Assembly (NCBI GenBank): GCA_003529705.1
Contig: DPVA01000035.1
Coordinates: 1 to 5,741, forward strand
Direction of reading: 5' to 3'
DNA length: 5,741 nt
DNA from: Gammaproteobacteria bacterium
Lineage (GTDB): Bacteria > Pseudomonadota > Gammaproteobacteria > Arenicellales > UBA868
The position numbers and the translations under genes are program-made. Every line of letters starts with the position of its first letter. Position 1 is the first letter of the stretch. This document shows positions 1-5,665 of this stretch, piece by piece. The notes beneath the pieces were generated by a model, which saw only the letters and a program-made list of their open reading frames with translations, ran no database searches and had not been told where the DNA came from.

Positions 1-1092
1 ATTGTCATGTCCATCCCAAACATAAGGCATGATGAGTGCGGGCTTGCCAAAATACAGACACTCATTAAACGAGTTGTTTCCCCCATGATGAATCACCGCA
101 TCAGCCTGCGAGATGACCGAAGGCTGCGGATACCATGACGCAATCCGCACGTTGTCAGGCACGGCATCGTATTCACTCTCATAGTCCCCCACATTAAAGA
201 GCGCACGCACCCGCATGGTGGAAATAACATCCATCAGGCGCTTTAAAAGTCCGATATCTCCTGAACCCAAACTACCGAAACTGACATAGAGCAACGGTGC
301 GTCGTTGTGGACCTTGAATTCGGGCACCTCGAACGATGCTTCGTCACGCACACAGCCTTCCAGATATTGGAACTGTCCAGGATCAAGCGGCTTTGAACGG
401 TTGAACTTGACGGGCTCGGGATACAGCAGCAGGTTCATGTGCGGCGAAGCTTCGAAAAACTCTCCAACTGGGTAAGTTGCTTCGCCGCACTCGGTCAGAA
501 ATTCATTGAATCGTGCGTGTATGGGCTGAATCACTTCATTAAAGTGATTCTGGTATACACTGAAGCACTCGGCGTCCTTCTCACCACAACCTGAAAGATG
601 TGGCGGAATCTGCGGATCCGATATCTCATTTTCGGAGCACGAAATCACCCGCACCCAGGGCTTATTGTTTTCACGCGCGTAACGCTTGATCGCAGGAAAC
701 AGGATGACGTTATCCACACACACAACATCCGGTGAGATCGTTTCAAGAACGCCGGGGAGTTCCTTTTCTGCCCAGATAGCCGTTTCGACGATGGCTTCCC
801 AGCACTCTTTTACATAGTTGTCGATCTGTTCATATGCGGTCAGATCAAAATTGGGAATGTGGCCATTGATGAAATCCGTCCAGTACTTCGCCATCTCCTC
901 TGGCGGCATGGGCTCAGACATGTTTACGGTGTATTCATCAAAACCGTACCCCGAATAAACGCCCTGCATACCAGGATCCGTGAGAAACACGGCCTTGTGG
1001 CCCAATTTCTCGCAGGCCTGCGCAATCCCTACTGAATTAAGAGCCGGCCCGAAAGCCGCTTCCGGAAAAAATGCGATGACTTTGTCCGACAT
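1..1092 (-). CDS. UGT-like glycosyltransferase (GT1 family, MGT/UDP-glucuronosyltransferase type), partial, C-terminus missing
   Basis: The reading frame opens at an ATG (complement of 1090-1092) behind a strong AGGAGG at 1097-1102 and runs without a stop to base 1, giving 364 residues of a protein that in this family is usually about 400-450. The N-terminus (MSDKVIAFFPEAAFGPALNS...AQACEKLGHKAVFLTD) is the usual acceptor-side Rossmann start, where a short beta strand is followed by a helix ending in LGH. The C-terminal donor-binding domain opens with LLYVSFGSLGSGD (residues 267-279). It carries the UGT signature HHGGNNSFNE (335-344), then FGKP, and ends at the edge with WDGHDN (359-364). Family members transfer a sugar from a nucleotide sugar to small hydrophobic acceptors such as macrolides, sterols, flavonoids or lipids, in the cytoplasm. 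The acceptor cannot be read from sequence. The usual DQ of the signature is DG here (D360, G361). It lies downstream of the lysR gene on the same strand across 169 bases. The family call is firm; the substrate is unknown. Confidence 0.92.
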   Translation of the reverse strand, partial: MSDKVIAFFPEAAFGPALNSVGIAQACEKLGHKAVFLTDPGMQGVYSGYGFDEYTVNMSEPMPPEEMAKYWTDFINGHIPNFDLTAYEQIDNYVKECWEAIVETAIWAEKELPGVLETISPDVVCVDNVILFPAIKRYARENNKPWVRVISCSENEISDPQIPPHLSGCGEKDAECFSVYQNHFNEVIQPIHARFNEFLTECGEATYPVGEFFEASPHMNLLLYPEPVKFNRSKPLDPGQFQYLEGCVRDEASFEVPEFKVHNDAPLLYVSFGSLGSGDIGLLKRLMDVISTMRVRALFNVGDYESEYDAVPDNVRIASWYPQPSVISQADAVIHHGGNNSFNECLYFGKPALIMPYVWDGHDN

Positions 1093-1154
1093 GCCCCCTC
1101 CTATTCCTTGTTCTTTGTGAACCACTCATACCTACAGACAATCAAACCATGAAA

Positions 1155-1171
1155 GTTGCATCAATCGCAAC
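1155..1171. promoter_or_regulatory. candidate LysR-type operator (GTTGC-N7-GCAAC)
   Basis: A perfect 5-base inverted repeat, GTTGC at 1155-1159 and GCAAC at 1167-1171, contains T1157-N11-A1169, the classical LysR box spacing with dyad symmetry. Its centre lies about 70 bases upstream of the glycosyltransferase start codon, a normal position for a LysR recognition site. The lysR gene is immediately upstream on the same strand. Its use as an operator is inference: 5-base dyads occur by chance, and no convincing matched copy was found in the lysR/puuD control region. Confidence 0.35.
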
Positions 1172-1216
1172 AGGCAAAACCCAATTAGCCTTCCCCAATC
1201 TTTATTACAACTGCCT

Positions 1217-1245
1217 TAGCCGGCCCGAGTTACTACTAGCCGGCT
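1217..1245 (-). repeat. repeated TAGCCGGC pair able to form a GC-rich hairpin, possible weak terminator of lysR
   Basis: TAGCCGGC occurs at 1217-1224 and 1237-1244, spaced 20 bases apart. Because GCCGGC is self-complementary, the copies can pair: 1239-1245 with 1218-1224 forms a 7-base-pair, mostly GC stem around a 14-base loop. It begins 17 bases after the lysR stop codon (TAA, complement of 1262-1264). No T-run follows on the minus strand, so it is not a standard intrinsic terminator. It might slow read-through into the glycosyltransferase, protect an RNA 3' end, or be two copies of a short protein-binding site. Confidence 0.3.
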
Positions 1246-1261
1246 CCTGCACACCGATGCC

Positions 1262-2167
1262 TTATCGCTCCCAGGGTGGGGGGTCGCCGAGATGATCCAC
1301 CAGAAAATCCACAAACTGGCGGACCCGGGGAGGCAGATACTGGCTGTGCGGATATAGTGCGGTAATCGGGTAGGAGACCGGTGGGAAATCTGGCAACACC
1401 TCGATGAGCCTGCCTTCTTTTATATCTAATGCGACCTCCCAAAAATCCTTCATTGCGATGCCCTGTCCTGAAAGACACCAATGGGTCAGGATCTCGGAGT
1501 TATCAGAATCCATCACTCCCGAAAGGCTCAAGGTCTCATGATGCCCCGAGGGATGAACTAGCGTCCAACGCCACTGCTGCGATCCCGGAAAGCGCAGCAA
1601 CAGGCAATTATGCTGTGCAAGATCTTCCGGGGTTTCGGGCATGCCGACACGGGCAAGATAATCAGGCGAGGCACAAAACACCCGCCGGCTGGTAGCAAGC
1701 CGCCTTGCGACCATGTTGGAATCCTTGAGCTCAGCGACCCGGATCAGAAGGTCAATCTGCTCATGAAAAAAATCATCAAAGCGGTCACTTGCTACCAGTT
1801 GTAATTGCACCTGCGGATGCCGTTCGGTGAATTCGGCCGCCATTGGCGCAAGGTACAGCCGGGCGAAACTGACCGGTGCTGATACCTTCAGAGCTCCTGT
1901 CGGGCTGTCACGGCTCACAGCAATTGCGCTTTGCGCCTGATCCACCGACTCAAGGATATTGAGGCTATGCTTCAGGAAGTGGTGCCCATCCGGGGTGAGA
2001 TCCACCTGCCGGGTGGTGCGGTTCAAAAGCCGCATACCAAGCTTTTTTTCGAGGCGGATCAGGCGAGAACTCACCACCGCCGGGGTGAGCCGAAGATCAC
2101 GCCCGGCGGCTGTCAAGCTACGTAGTTCTGCCACGCGCACAAAAAGCAGAAGATCATCTGTTTCCAT
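1262..2167 (-). CDS. LysR-family transcriptional regulator (CrgA-like subgroup)
   Basis: This is a complete 301-residue protein, the normal LysR length. The N-terminal winged helix-turn-helix begins METDDLLLFVRVAELRSLTA. Its helix-turn-helix lies at about residues 17-36 (S-L-T-A-A-G ... S-S-R-L), followed by the typical IRLEKKLGMRLLNRTTRQVDLT wing (37-58). A linker helix (about 62-88) leads to the periplasmic-binding-protein-like effector domain from about residue 91 (GALKVSAPVSFAR), with DLLIRVAEL and the RVFCASPDYLA strand typical of the CrgA-like effector fold. Such proteins act in the cytoplasm as dimers or tetramers that bind DNA and respond to a small ligand, often repressing their own gene and activating a divergent one. 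The divergent neighbour is puuD, so urate or another purine intermediate is a reasonable but unproven effector. The start is chosen from the family alignment; upstream there is no good Shine-Dalgarno sequence, only an A-rich stretch. Confidence 0.96.
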   Translation of the reverse strand: METDDLLLFVRVAELRSLTAAGRDLRLTPAVVSSRLIRLEKKLGMRLLNRTTRQVDLTPDGHHFLKHSLNILESVDQAQSAIAVSRDSPTGALKVSAPVSFARLYLAPMAAEFTERHPQVQLQLVASDRFDDFFHEQIDLLIRVAELKDSNMVARRLATSRRVFCASPDYLARVGMPETPEDLAQHNCLLLRFPGSQQWRWTLVHPSGHHETLSLSGVMDSDNSEILTHWCLSGQGIAMKDFWEVALDIKEGRLIEVLPDFPPVSYPITALYPHSQYLPPRVRQFVDFLVDHLGDPPPWER

Positions 2168-2294
2168 AGATTTTCAAATTTTTCGATATAGTCCTTTATG
2201 ATTGTAGCGATTTTTCTGAAAAGACAATCCGGGTAGGATGCGCCCTTGGATAGATAAATGTCGATAAGAATATGATTTCTGGAGTCAGATAATC
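2168..2294. promoter_or_regulatory. lysR/puuD divergent control region
   Basis: This 127-base AT-rich gap separates the divergent starts of lysR and puuD and should hold both promoters and the regulator's binding sites. Visible dyads are TTTTC-T-GAAAA (2212-2222) and ATTGT-N18-ACAAT (2201-2205 with 2224-2228). Looser symmetry is seen between TCGATATA (2183-2190) and TGTAGCGA (2203-2210). On the plus strand TATGAT (2271-2276) resembles a -10 box, with TTGGAT (2246-2251) as a poor -35 at a 19-base spacing. That would place the transcript start almost on the puuD Shine-Dalgarno sequence, so the assignment is doubtful. None of these sites is certain. Confidence 0.5.
2201..2227 (-). promoter_or_regulatory. 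possible lysR promoter overlapped by dyad symmetry
   Basis: Read on the minus strand, TTGTCT (complement of 2222-2227) and TACAAT (complement of 2201-2206) resemble sigma-70 -35 and -10 boxes. The spacer is 15 bases, shorter than the preferred 17. The -10 box is 34 bases upstream of the lysR start. The TTTTC-T-GAAAA palindrome (2212-2222) fills the spacer, which would suit autorepression by the LysR protein. This rests on eye-matching only. Confidence 0.28.
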
Positions 2295-2297
2295 TTG
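2281..2297 (+). promoter_or_regulatory. Shine-Dalgarno and TTG start of puuD
   Basis: GGAG at 2281-2284 lies 10 bases before TTG at 2295-2297. The frame is open upstream only back to a TAA at 2265-2267 and has no ATG or GTG in that stretch. TTG is therefore the first possible start. The only nearby alternative is a GTG at 2310-2312, which would sit 25 bases from GGAG and remove five residues before the first membrane helix. The rare TTG start suggests modest translation. Confidence 0.6.
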
Positions 2298-3479
2298 ACC
2301 ATACCCTGGGTGGAGTGGGCCAGCCTGATGATCCGCTGGTTGCATCTTGCAGCCGGAATTGCCTGGATCGGCACTTCTTTCTACTTTATTTGGCTAGATC
2401 TCAGCCTTCGTTCCCGAAGGAGTATGGTAAAGGGAGTGCTGGGTGAATCATGGAGCGTGCACGGCGGGGGTTTCTACCACGTGCAGAAGTACGCCGTCGC
2501 CCCCGAGGAGATGCCAGCCGAACTGCATTGGTTCAAATACGAAGCTTACTTCACTTGGCTTTCGGGTTTTGCCCTGCTGGTGGTGGTCTATTACTTCGGC
2601 GCCACCAGTTACCTCATTGATCCCGCCCGAGCAGACCTTGCACCCTCTGAGGCAATTGGTGCAAGCCTTGGGTTTGTGATCGGTAGCTGGCTTATTTATG
2701 AGGCGCTGTGCAGAAGCCCAATCGGCCGCTCCACGCCAATGCTTGCGTTATCCGTATTGATGCTGATCCTCACGAGCGCTTTTTTACTCACACAAATTTT
2801 CAGTGACCGGGCGGCTTTTCTTCATGCTGGTGCGTTAATCGGGACGATCATGTCGGCCAATGTTTTCGTAGTAATCATTCCAAACCAGAAAAAAGTCGTC
2901 GCGGAATTGATCGCCGGTCGCACACCGGACCCGGCGCTTGGAGCGCAGGCCAAACAACGCTCGCTGCATAACAACTACCTGACCCTGCCGGTACTGCTGC
3001 TGATGGTGAGTGCGCATTATCCCATGCTCTTCTCTGGAGGAGTTGACTGGGGTTGGCTGATAATTGCCTTTATCGTGGTCGCAGGCGGCGTCATCCGCCA
3101 TTTCTTCAATACGCATCACGCGGGCGGGCGCGGTGTGGCCCTTGCCTGGCAATGGCCCGCTGCGATACTGCTCGCACTGGGTCTCATCTTCTTTATTGCC
3201 TCTCGCGGACCTGCCTTGTCGGAAAACAAGATCAGCGATACCAGGGCCCTTAAGATCATGACTACCCATTGCGCCGGCTGCCACGCCGCTCAACCGGCTA
3301 ATACCGCCTTCAGTACAGCGCCGGGTGGGGTCGTACTGGATAACCTTGACGCCGTAAGGCGTCATAGTAAGCAGGTGATGGCCCAGTCCGTGACTAGCCA
3401 GGCCATGCCCCTCGGAAACCTTACCCAGATGACCGAAGCTGAGCGCGGGGAACTTGGGCAGTGGCTAAAAGGCCAGTAG
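2295..3479 (+). CDS. puuD: membrane-bound cytochrome-c-type urate oxidase (urate hydroxylase PuuD)
   Basis: This 394-residue protein is expected to oxidise urate to 5-hydroxyisourate, passing electrons to a c-type cytochrome rather than to oxygen directly. The urate-oxidase N-terminal membrane domain (DUF989 type) is clear. Its hallmarks are RWLHLAAGIAWIGTSFYFIWLD (14-35), VHGGGFYHVQKY (55-66), WFKYEAYFTWLSGFALL (79-95), RSLHNNYLTLPVL (222-234) and RHFFNTHHAG (268-277). About eight hydrophobic segments are visible, near 9-34, 85-108, 118-139, 148-169, 174-196, 228-246, 252-271 and 282-303. The C-terminal tail is a compact cytochrome c domain with CAGCH at 326-330 and a likely axial Met371 in QAMPLGN; it must face the periplasm for haem attachment. 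Conserved histidines (17, 56, 62, 78, 225, 241, 269, 274, 275) are candidates for haem or substrate binding in the membrane part. The start is TTG. The gene is divergent from lysR, and no other purine-degradation enzyme is in the window. The activity is inferred from the family. Confidence 0.92.
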   Translation: MTIPWVEWASLMIRWLHLAAGIAWIGTSFYFIWLDLSLRSRRSMVKGVLGESWSVHGGGFYHVQKYAVAPEEMPAELHWFKYEAYFTWLSGFALLVVVYYFGATSYLIDPARADLAPSEAIGASLGFVIGSWLIYEALCRSPIGRSTPMLALSVLMLILTSAFLLTQIFSDRAAFLHAGALIGTIMSANVFVVIIPNQKKVVAELIAGRTPDPALGAQAKQRSLHNNYLTLPVLLLMVSAHYPMLFSGGVDWGWLIIAFIVVAGGVIRHFFNTHHAGGRGVALAWQWPAAILLALGLIFFIASRGPALSENKISDTRALKIMTTHCAGCHAAQPANTAFSTAPGGVVLDNLDAVRRHSKQVMAQSVTSQAMPLGNLTQMTEAERGELGQWLKGQ

Positions 3480-3546
3480 TAGCATCTTAGTAGCAATATC
3501 CACTTGATTAGGTCGTGGTGATTGGCGGATAACGAAATTGGATTAG

Positions 3547-4359
3547 ATGAACGAAACTGAGTCATTGCCGGAGCTTGCCCAACTACCGATGTATGACTGG
3601 CCGGAATTCACTGAGGCAACTGACCGGCTCTGGATATCGATACGCGATAACTTCAGCAAGGCAGGAATCGATGCGCCGTGTTTACTCGACCGTACGTCAC
3701 CACCAACGGAGACCTGGCGATCGCCCAAACTCTTACTCAGCCAGACCTGTGGCTTGCCCCTGGTAACCGACCTTTCCGGAAAAGTGAAGGTACTCGGCAG
3801 TTTCGCTTATGAAGGAGTCGAGCCCGCTGGCAGTTATTACAGTGTAATCATCGCCAATGCTGTTAGTGATGAAAGCCCAGTCCGCCTTGAGGGCAAGCGC
3901 GCCGTTATCAATGGAAATGATTCCTACTCGGGGTGCCTCGCACTTAAGTGCTTTGTCACATCCCGCGGGATAGCCGGAGGTCCTTTTGCATCGCTGCTTG
4001 TTAGTGGAAGTCATCGTGCTTCACTTCGTGCCGTAGCGAACGGCGGGGCCGACATCGCAGCAATCGACTGCATCAGTTGGCATTTAGCTAAGCAGTGCGA
4101 ACCTGTCGTCAAAAACCTCAAGGTGATTGCTCATACCGAAAGACGGCCGGGTCTGCCGCTAATTACCCATGGTGGCGCGTCGATGTACGAAGTCTCGATG
4201 ATGCGCAACGCCTTTCCTGCGGCCGTGGATGATCTTGATGAAAAAAGCCGGGCGATGCTCGGCATCCGCGGTTTTGTGTCGCTAGATGAAGCAGACTATG
4301 CGCCCACCGTCGGCGACCTCAGACGCTGTGGATCAAACGCGCTTGTGGCCGAGACATAA
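3547..4359 (+). CDS. PhnD-like phosphate/phosphonate-binding-fold protein without signal peptide
   Basis: This 270-residue protein belongs to the PhnD/SsuA/transferrin-like group of ABC-transporter substrate-binding proteins. Typical motifs run in order: LPMYDWPEF near the N-terminus (13-21), LLLSQTCGLPL (62-72), the second-lobe entry LEGKRAVINGNDSYSG (114-129), then SGSHRASLRAVANGGADIAAIDCISW (153-178). Periplasmic binding proteins normally carry a signal peptide or lipobox, yet the acidic N-terminus shows none. An in-frame TAG directly abuts the ATG (3544-3546), so no exported extension can be hidden upstream. Met15 is a possible later start that fits the family's LPMYD opening, but it too lacks a signal. 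The protein therefore probably acts in the cytoplasm, as a ligand sensor, carrier or enzyme-like protein. No permease or ATPase gene adjoins it. It follows puuD by 67 bases on the same strand with no obvious terminator between, so co-transcription is plausible. The ligand is unknown; the phosphonate name is only a family label. The Shine-Dalgarno sequence is weak. Confidence 0.85.
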   Translation: MNETESLPELAQLPMYDWPEFTEATDRLWISIRDNFSKAGIDAPCLLDRTSPPTETWRSPKLLLSQTCGLPLVTDLSGKVKVLGSFAYEGVEPAGSYYSVIIANAVSDESPVRLEGKRAVINGNDSYSGCLALKCFVTSRGIAGGPFASLLVSGSHRASLRAVANGGADIAAIDCISWHLAKQCEPVVKNLKVIAHTERRPGLPLITHGGASMYEVSMMRNAFPAAVDDLDEKSRAMLGIRGFVSLDEADYAPTVGDLRRCGSNALVAET

Positions 4360-4516
4360 ACTCGTTCCTTTGTTATTGCAGGAAAACGCCACCCGGATGA
4401 CGCTGTACCGACATACTTAGCCTGAATCATTAACCAATTGTAATGAAATTCTTGCGGCTACCCTCCCGAGGTGTTAACCATGATGGTAGGATTTTTACAA
4501 CATCAAGAGATTTTTT
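4360..4516 (+). other. intergenic gap with possible promoter and an ACCAT-G-ATGGT palindrome
   Basis: No gene is visible in this gap. A perfect 11-base palindrome, ACCAT-G-ATGGT, lies at 4477-4487, 30 bases before the next start codon, and might be an operator. A weak TTCCT/AGGAA hairpin (4365-4369 with 4380-4384) follows the previous stop codon but lacks a T-run, so it is not called a terminator. AT-rich sequence at 4426-4451 could hold promoter elements, but no clear -35/-10 pair stands out. Confidence 0.3.
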
Positions 4517-5023
4517 ATGAAAAACAACTTTTTCCAAATTTTGGTCATCAGTGGCTTGTTCCTGATCGTATCAACCAAGGCACTCGCAGCGGAAGGTACT
4601 GTCACATTCGAAATGCTCAAACCCGGAACCGCGCTCACGGCTGCGCAGGCGGCACTGGAGCGCTGTCGCGAAGAGGGTTTTCAGGCAACCGTCGCAGTTG
4701 TCGATCGGTTCGGTGGTGTGCAGGTCGTGCTGCGTGACCAACTTGCAAGCCCGCGGACGGTTCGCACGGCTGTGGGTAAAGCCCGAACGGCGGTCGGATT
4801 CCGTACCAACACCACCGATCTGGTCAGGGTCACGGGTCAAGGTCAGCCAGCGTCGGGTTTGCGGCATCTGCCTGGTGTCGTCATCGTCGGTGGCGGCGTG
4901 ATTATGGAAGCCGCAGGATCGCTGGTAGGGGGTATTGGTGTTTCGGGGGCGCCCGGTGGTGATATGGACGATCTGTGTGCGTTTGCAGGCATCGCTGCCA
5001 TCGAAGACGAACTGGAGTTTTAA
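4517..5023 (+). CDS. exported GlcG/HbpS-family haem-degrading-like protein
   Basis: This 168-residue protein has a Sec signal peptide: K2, a hydrophobic core at about 5-19, and an AxA site A22-L23-A24 giving cleavage after Ala24 and a mature protein of 144 residues. The mature part matches the GlcG/HbpS fold. A first helix rich in Ala (LTAAQAALERCREEGF, 40-55) is followed by VAVVDRFGGVQVVLRD (59-74). A helix with AVGKARTAVGF (85-95) and the closing glycine-rich GGIGVSGAPGGDMDDLCAFAG (138-158) complete the pattern. Characterised relatives include haem-binding HbpS and PduO C-terminal domains; GlcG itself has no settled function. A role in periplasmic haem or small-molecule binding is an inference from the family. 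AAGAGA at 4505-4510, 6 bases before the ATG, is the probable ribosome binding site. Gaps of 157 bases before and 114 bases after suggest it has its own transcript. Confidence 0.85.
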   Translation: MKNNFFQILVISGLFLIVSTKALAAEGTVTFEMLKPGTALTAAQAALERCREEGFQATVAVVDRFGGVQVVLRDQLASPRTVRTAVGKARTAVGFRTNTTDLVRVTGQGQPASGLRHLPGVVIVGGGVIMEAAGSLVGGIGVSGAPGGDMDDLCAFAGIAAIEDELEF

Positions 5024-5066
5024 ATCTCAGGGTGGCCAACAGATTAAAAACGTGATAACCATCACC

Positions 5067-5093
5067 TTCAAACTACCAGCACTGACCTAGAAT
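5067..5093 (+). promoter_or_regulatory. possible promoter of the lipoprotein gene
   Basis: TTCAAA (5067-5072) and TAGAAT (5088-5093) resemble sigma-70 boxes, separated by a short 15-base spacer. The -10 box ends 44 bases before the lipoprotein start codon, and a T-rich stretch follows it. It is the best match in the gap, but the spacing is poor. Confidence 0.3.
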
Positions 5094-5123
5094 TTTTGTG
5101 ACCGAAACCAATTATCTGAAACT

Positions 5124-5140
5124 GGAGATAAAATCTCATG
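5124..5140 (+). promoter_or_regulatory. ribosome binding site of the lipoprotein inside a small hairpin
   Basis: GGAG at 5124-5127 lies 10 bases before the ATG at 5138. The bases GAGAT (5125-5129) and ATCTC (5133-5137) are perfect complements around an AAA loop (5130-5132), so three of the four Shine-Dalgarno bases can pair with the five bases just before the start codon. The stem is short and should melt easily, which could make it a simple temperature- or ribosome-responsive gate, or mere chance. Confidence 0.4.
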
Positions 5141-5614
5141 AGAATAAAAATCATCAGCACAACAGTCCTCAGCGCTTCACTACTGCTGGCAGGTTGCAGT
5201 ACGGCACCCACTAAACAGGAGCAGGGTGCGGCGGCTGGCGCCGTCATTGGCGGGGTGCTGGGATCGGCACTTGGCGATGGACACGCTGACAAAGGTTGGG
5301 CCATCGCGCTCGGTATCATTTTCGGCGCAGTAATCGGTGATCAGATCGGTGAACAACTGGACGAGCGTGACCGACTGCTTGCGGCACAGAATTTACAGTA
5401 CTCGCTAGAATCAACAAAAGATGGTGCGGCGACCACCTGGCAGAACCCCAATACCGGAAATGGTGGTACGGCAACTCCTACCGCAACCGTAGTGAAGTCT
5501 GACGGCACACCGTGCCGTGAATTTACGACAGAGATTCAGGTAGGCGGAGAAACCCAGCAAGGTTACGGCACCGCTTGCCGTCAGGCAGACGGCAGCTGGA
5601 AAATTCAGAGTTGA
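5138..5614 (+). CDS. glycine-zipper outer-membrane lipoprotein, RT0821/Lpp0805 surface antigen family
   Basis: This 158-residue protein has a lipoprotein signal: R2 and K4, a hydrophobic core at 5-17, and the lipobox L17-A18-G19-C20. Ser follows the modified Cys20, which favours delivery to the outer membrane. A glycine zipper forms two possible membrane-inserting helices, with Gly at 30, 34, 38, 42 and 46, then at 59, 63, 67 and 71, each four residues apart. The second helix runs into a charged stretch, EQLDERDR (72-79). The C-terminal half holds the antigen domain, with TTWQNPNTG (99-107), then CREFTTEIQVGG (126-137) and GYGTACRQADGSWKI (142-156). Cys126 and Cys147 are placed to form a disulphide. 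Length and order match the 17 kDa surface-antigen family, first known from Rickettsia and Legionella; the molecular role is unsettled, probably envelope integrity. It converges with the minus-strand gene at the right edge, and no strong terminator is seen in the 51-base gap between them. Confidence 0.92.
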   Translation: MRIKIISTTVLSASLLLAGCSTAPTKQEQGAAAGAVIGGVLGSALGDGHADKGWAIALGIIFGAVIGDQIGEQLDERDRLLAAQNLQYSLESTKDGAATTWQNPNTGNGGTATPTATVVKSDGTPCREFTTEIQVGGETQQGYGTACRQADGSWKIQS

Positions 5615-5665
5615 GTGGATTCAATGTTGGACGCGGGTCGACTCTGGTCGATAGGGTCTTCCCCT

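Noticed and set aside
1429..1804. Two overlapping plus-strand frames across the lysR gene
   Set aside because: Both are antisense to a full-length LysR protein and carry no recognisable domain.
2835..3365. 176-residue minus-strand open frame inside puuD
   Set aside because: It lies wholly antisense to a well-supported gene, shows no recognisable domain, and its composition fits a shadow of the puuD codons.
3478..3495. Direct repeat AGTAGCA after the puuD stop
   Set aside because: Two seven-base copies 11 bases apart in a low-complexity stretch are expected by chance, and no third copy was seen.
3733..4014. 93-residue minus-strand frame inside the PhnD-like gene
   Set aside because: Antisense shadow of a family-matching coding region, with no motif of its own.
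4365..4384. TTCCT/AGGAA hairpin after the PhnD-like gene as a terminator
   Set aside because: The stem is five weak pairs with a 10-base loop and has no following T-run.
4471..4737. Plus-strand frame from a GTG overlapping the GlcG-like gene in another frame
   Set aside because: It has no family-like sequence and overlaps a gene with a clear signal peptide and domain.
5047..5065. GTGAT-AACC-ATCAC hairpin with a T-run on the minus strand, terminator-like
   Set aside because: The T-run follows the stem only on the minus strand, where no gene ends nearby, and the stem is just five base pairs. On the plus strand no T-run follows.
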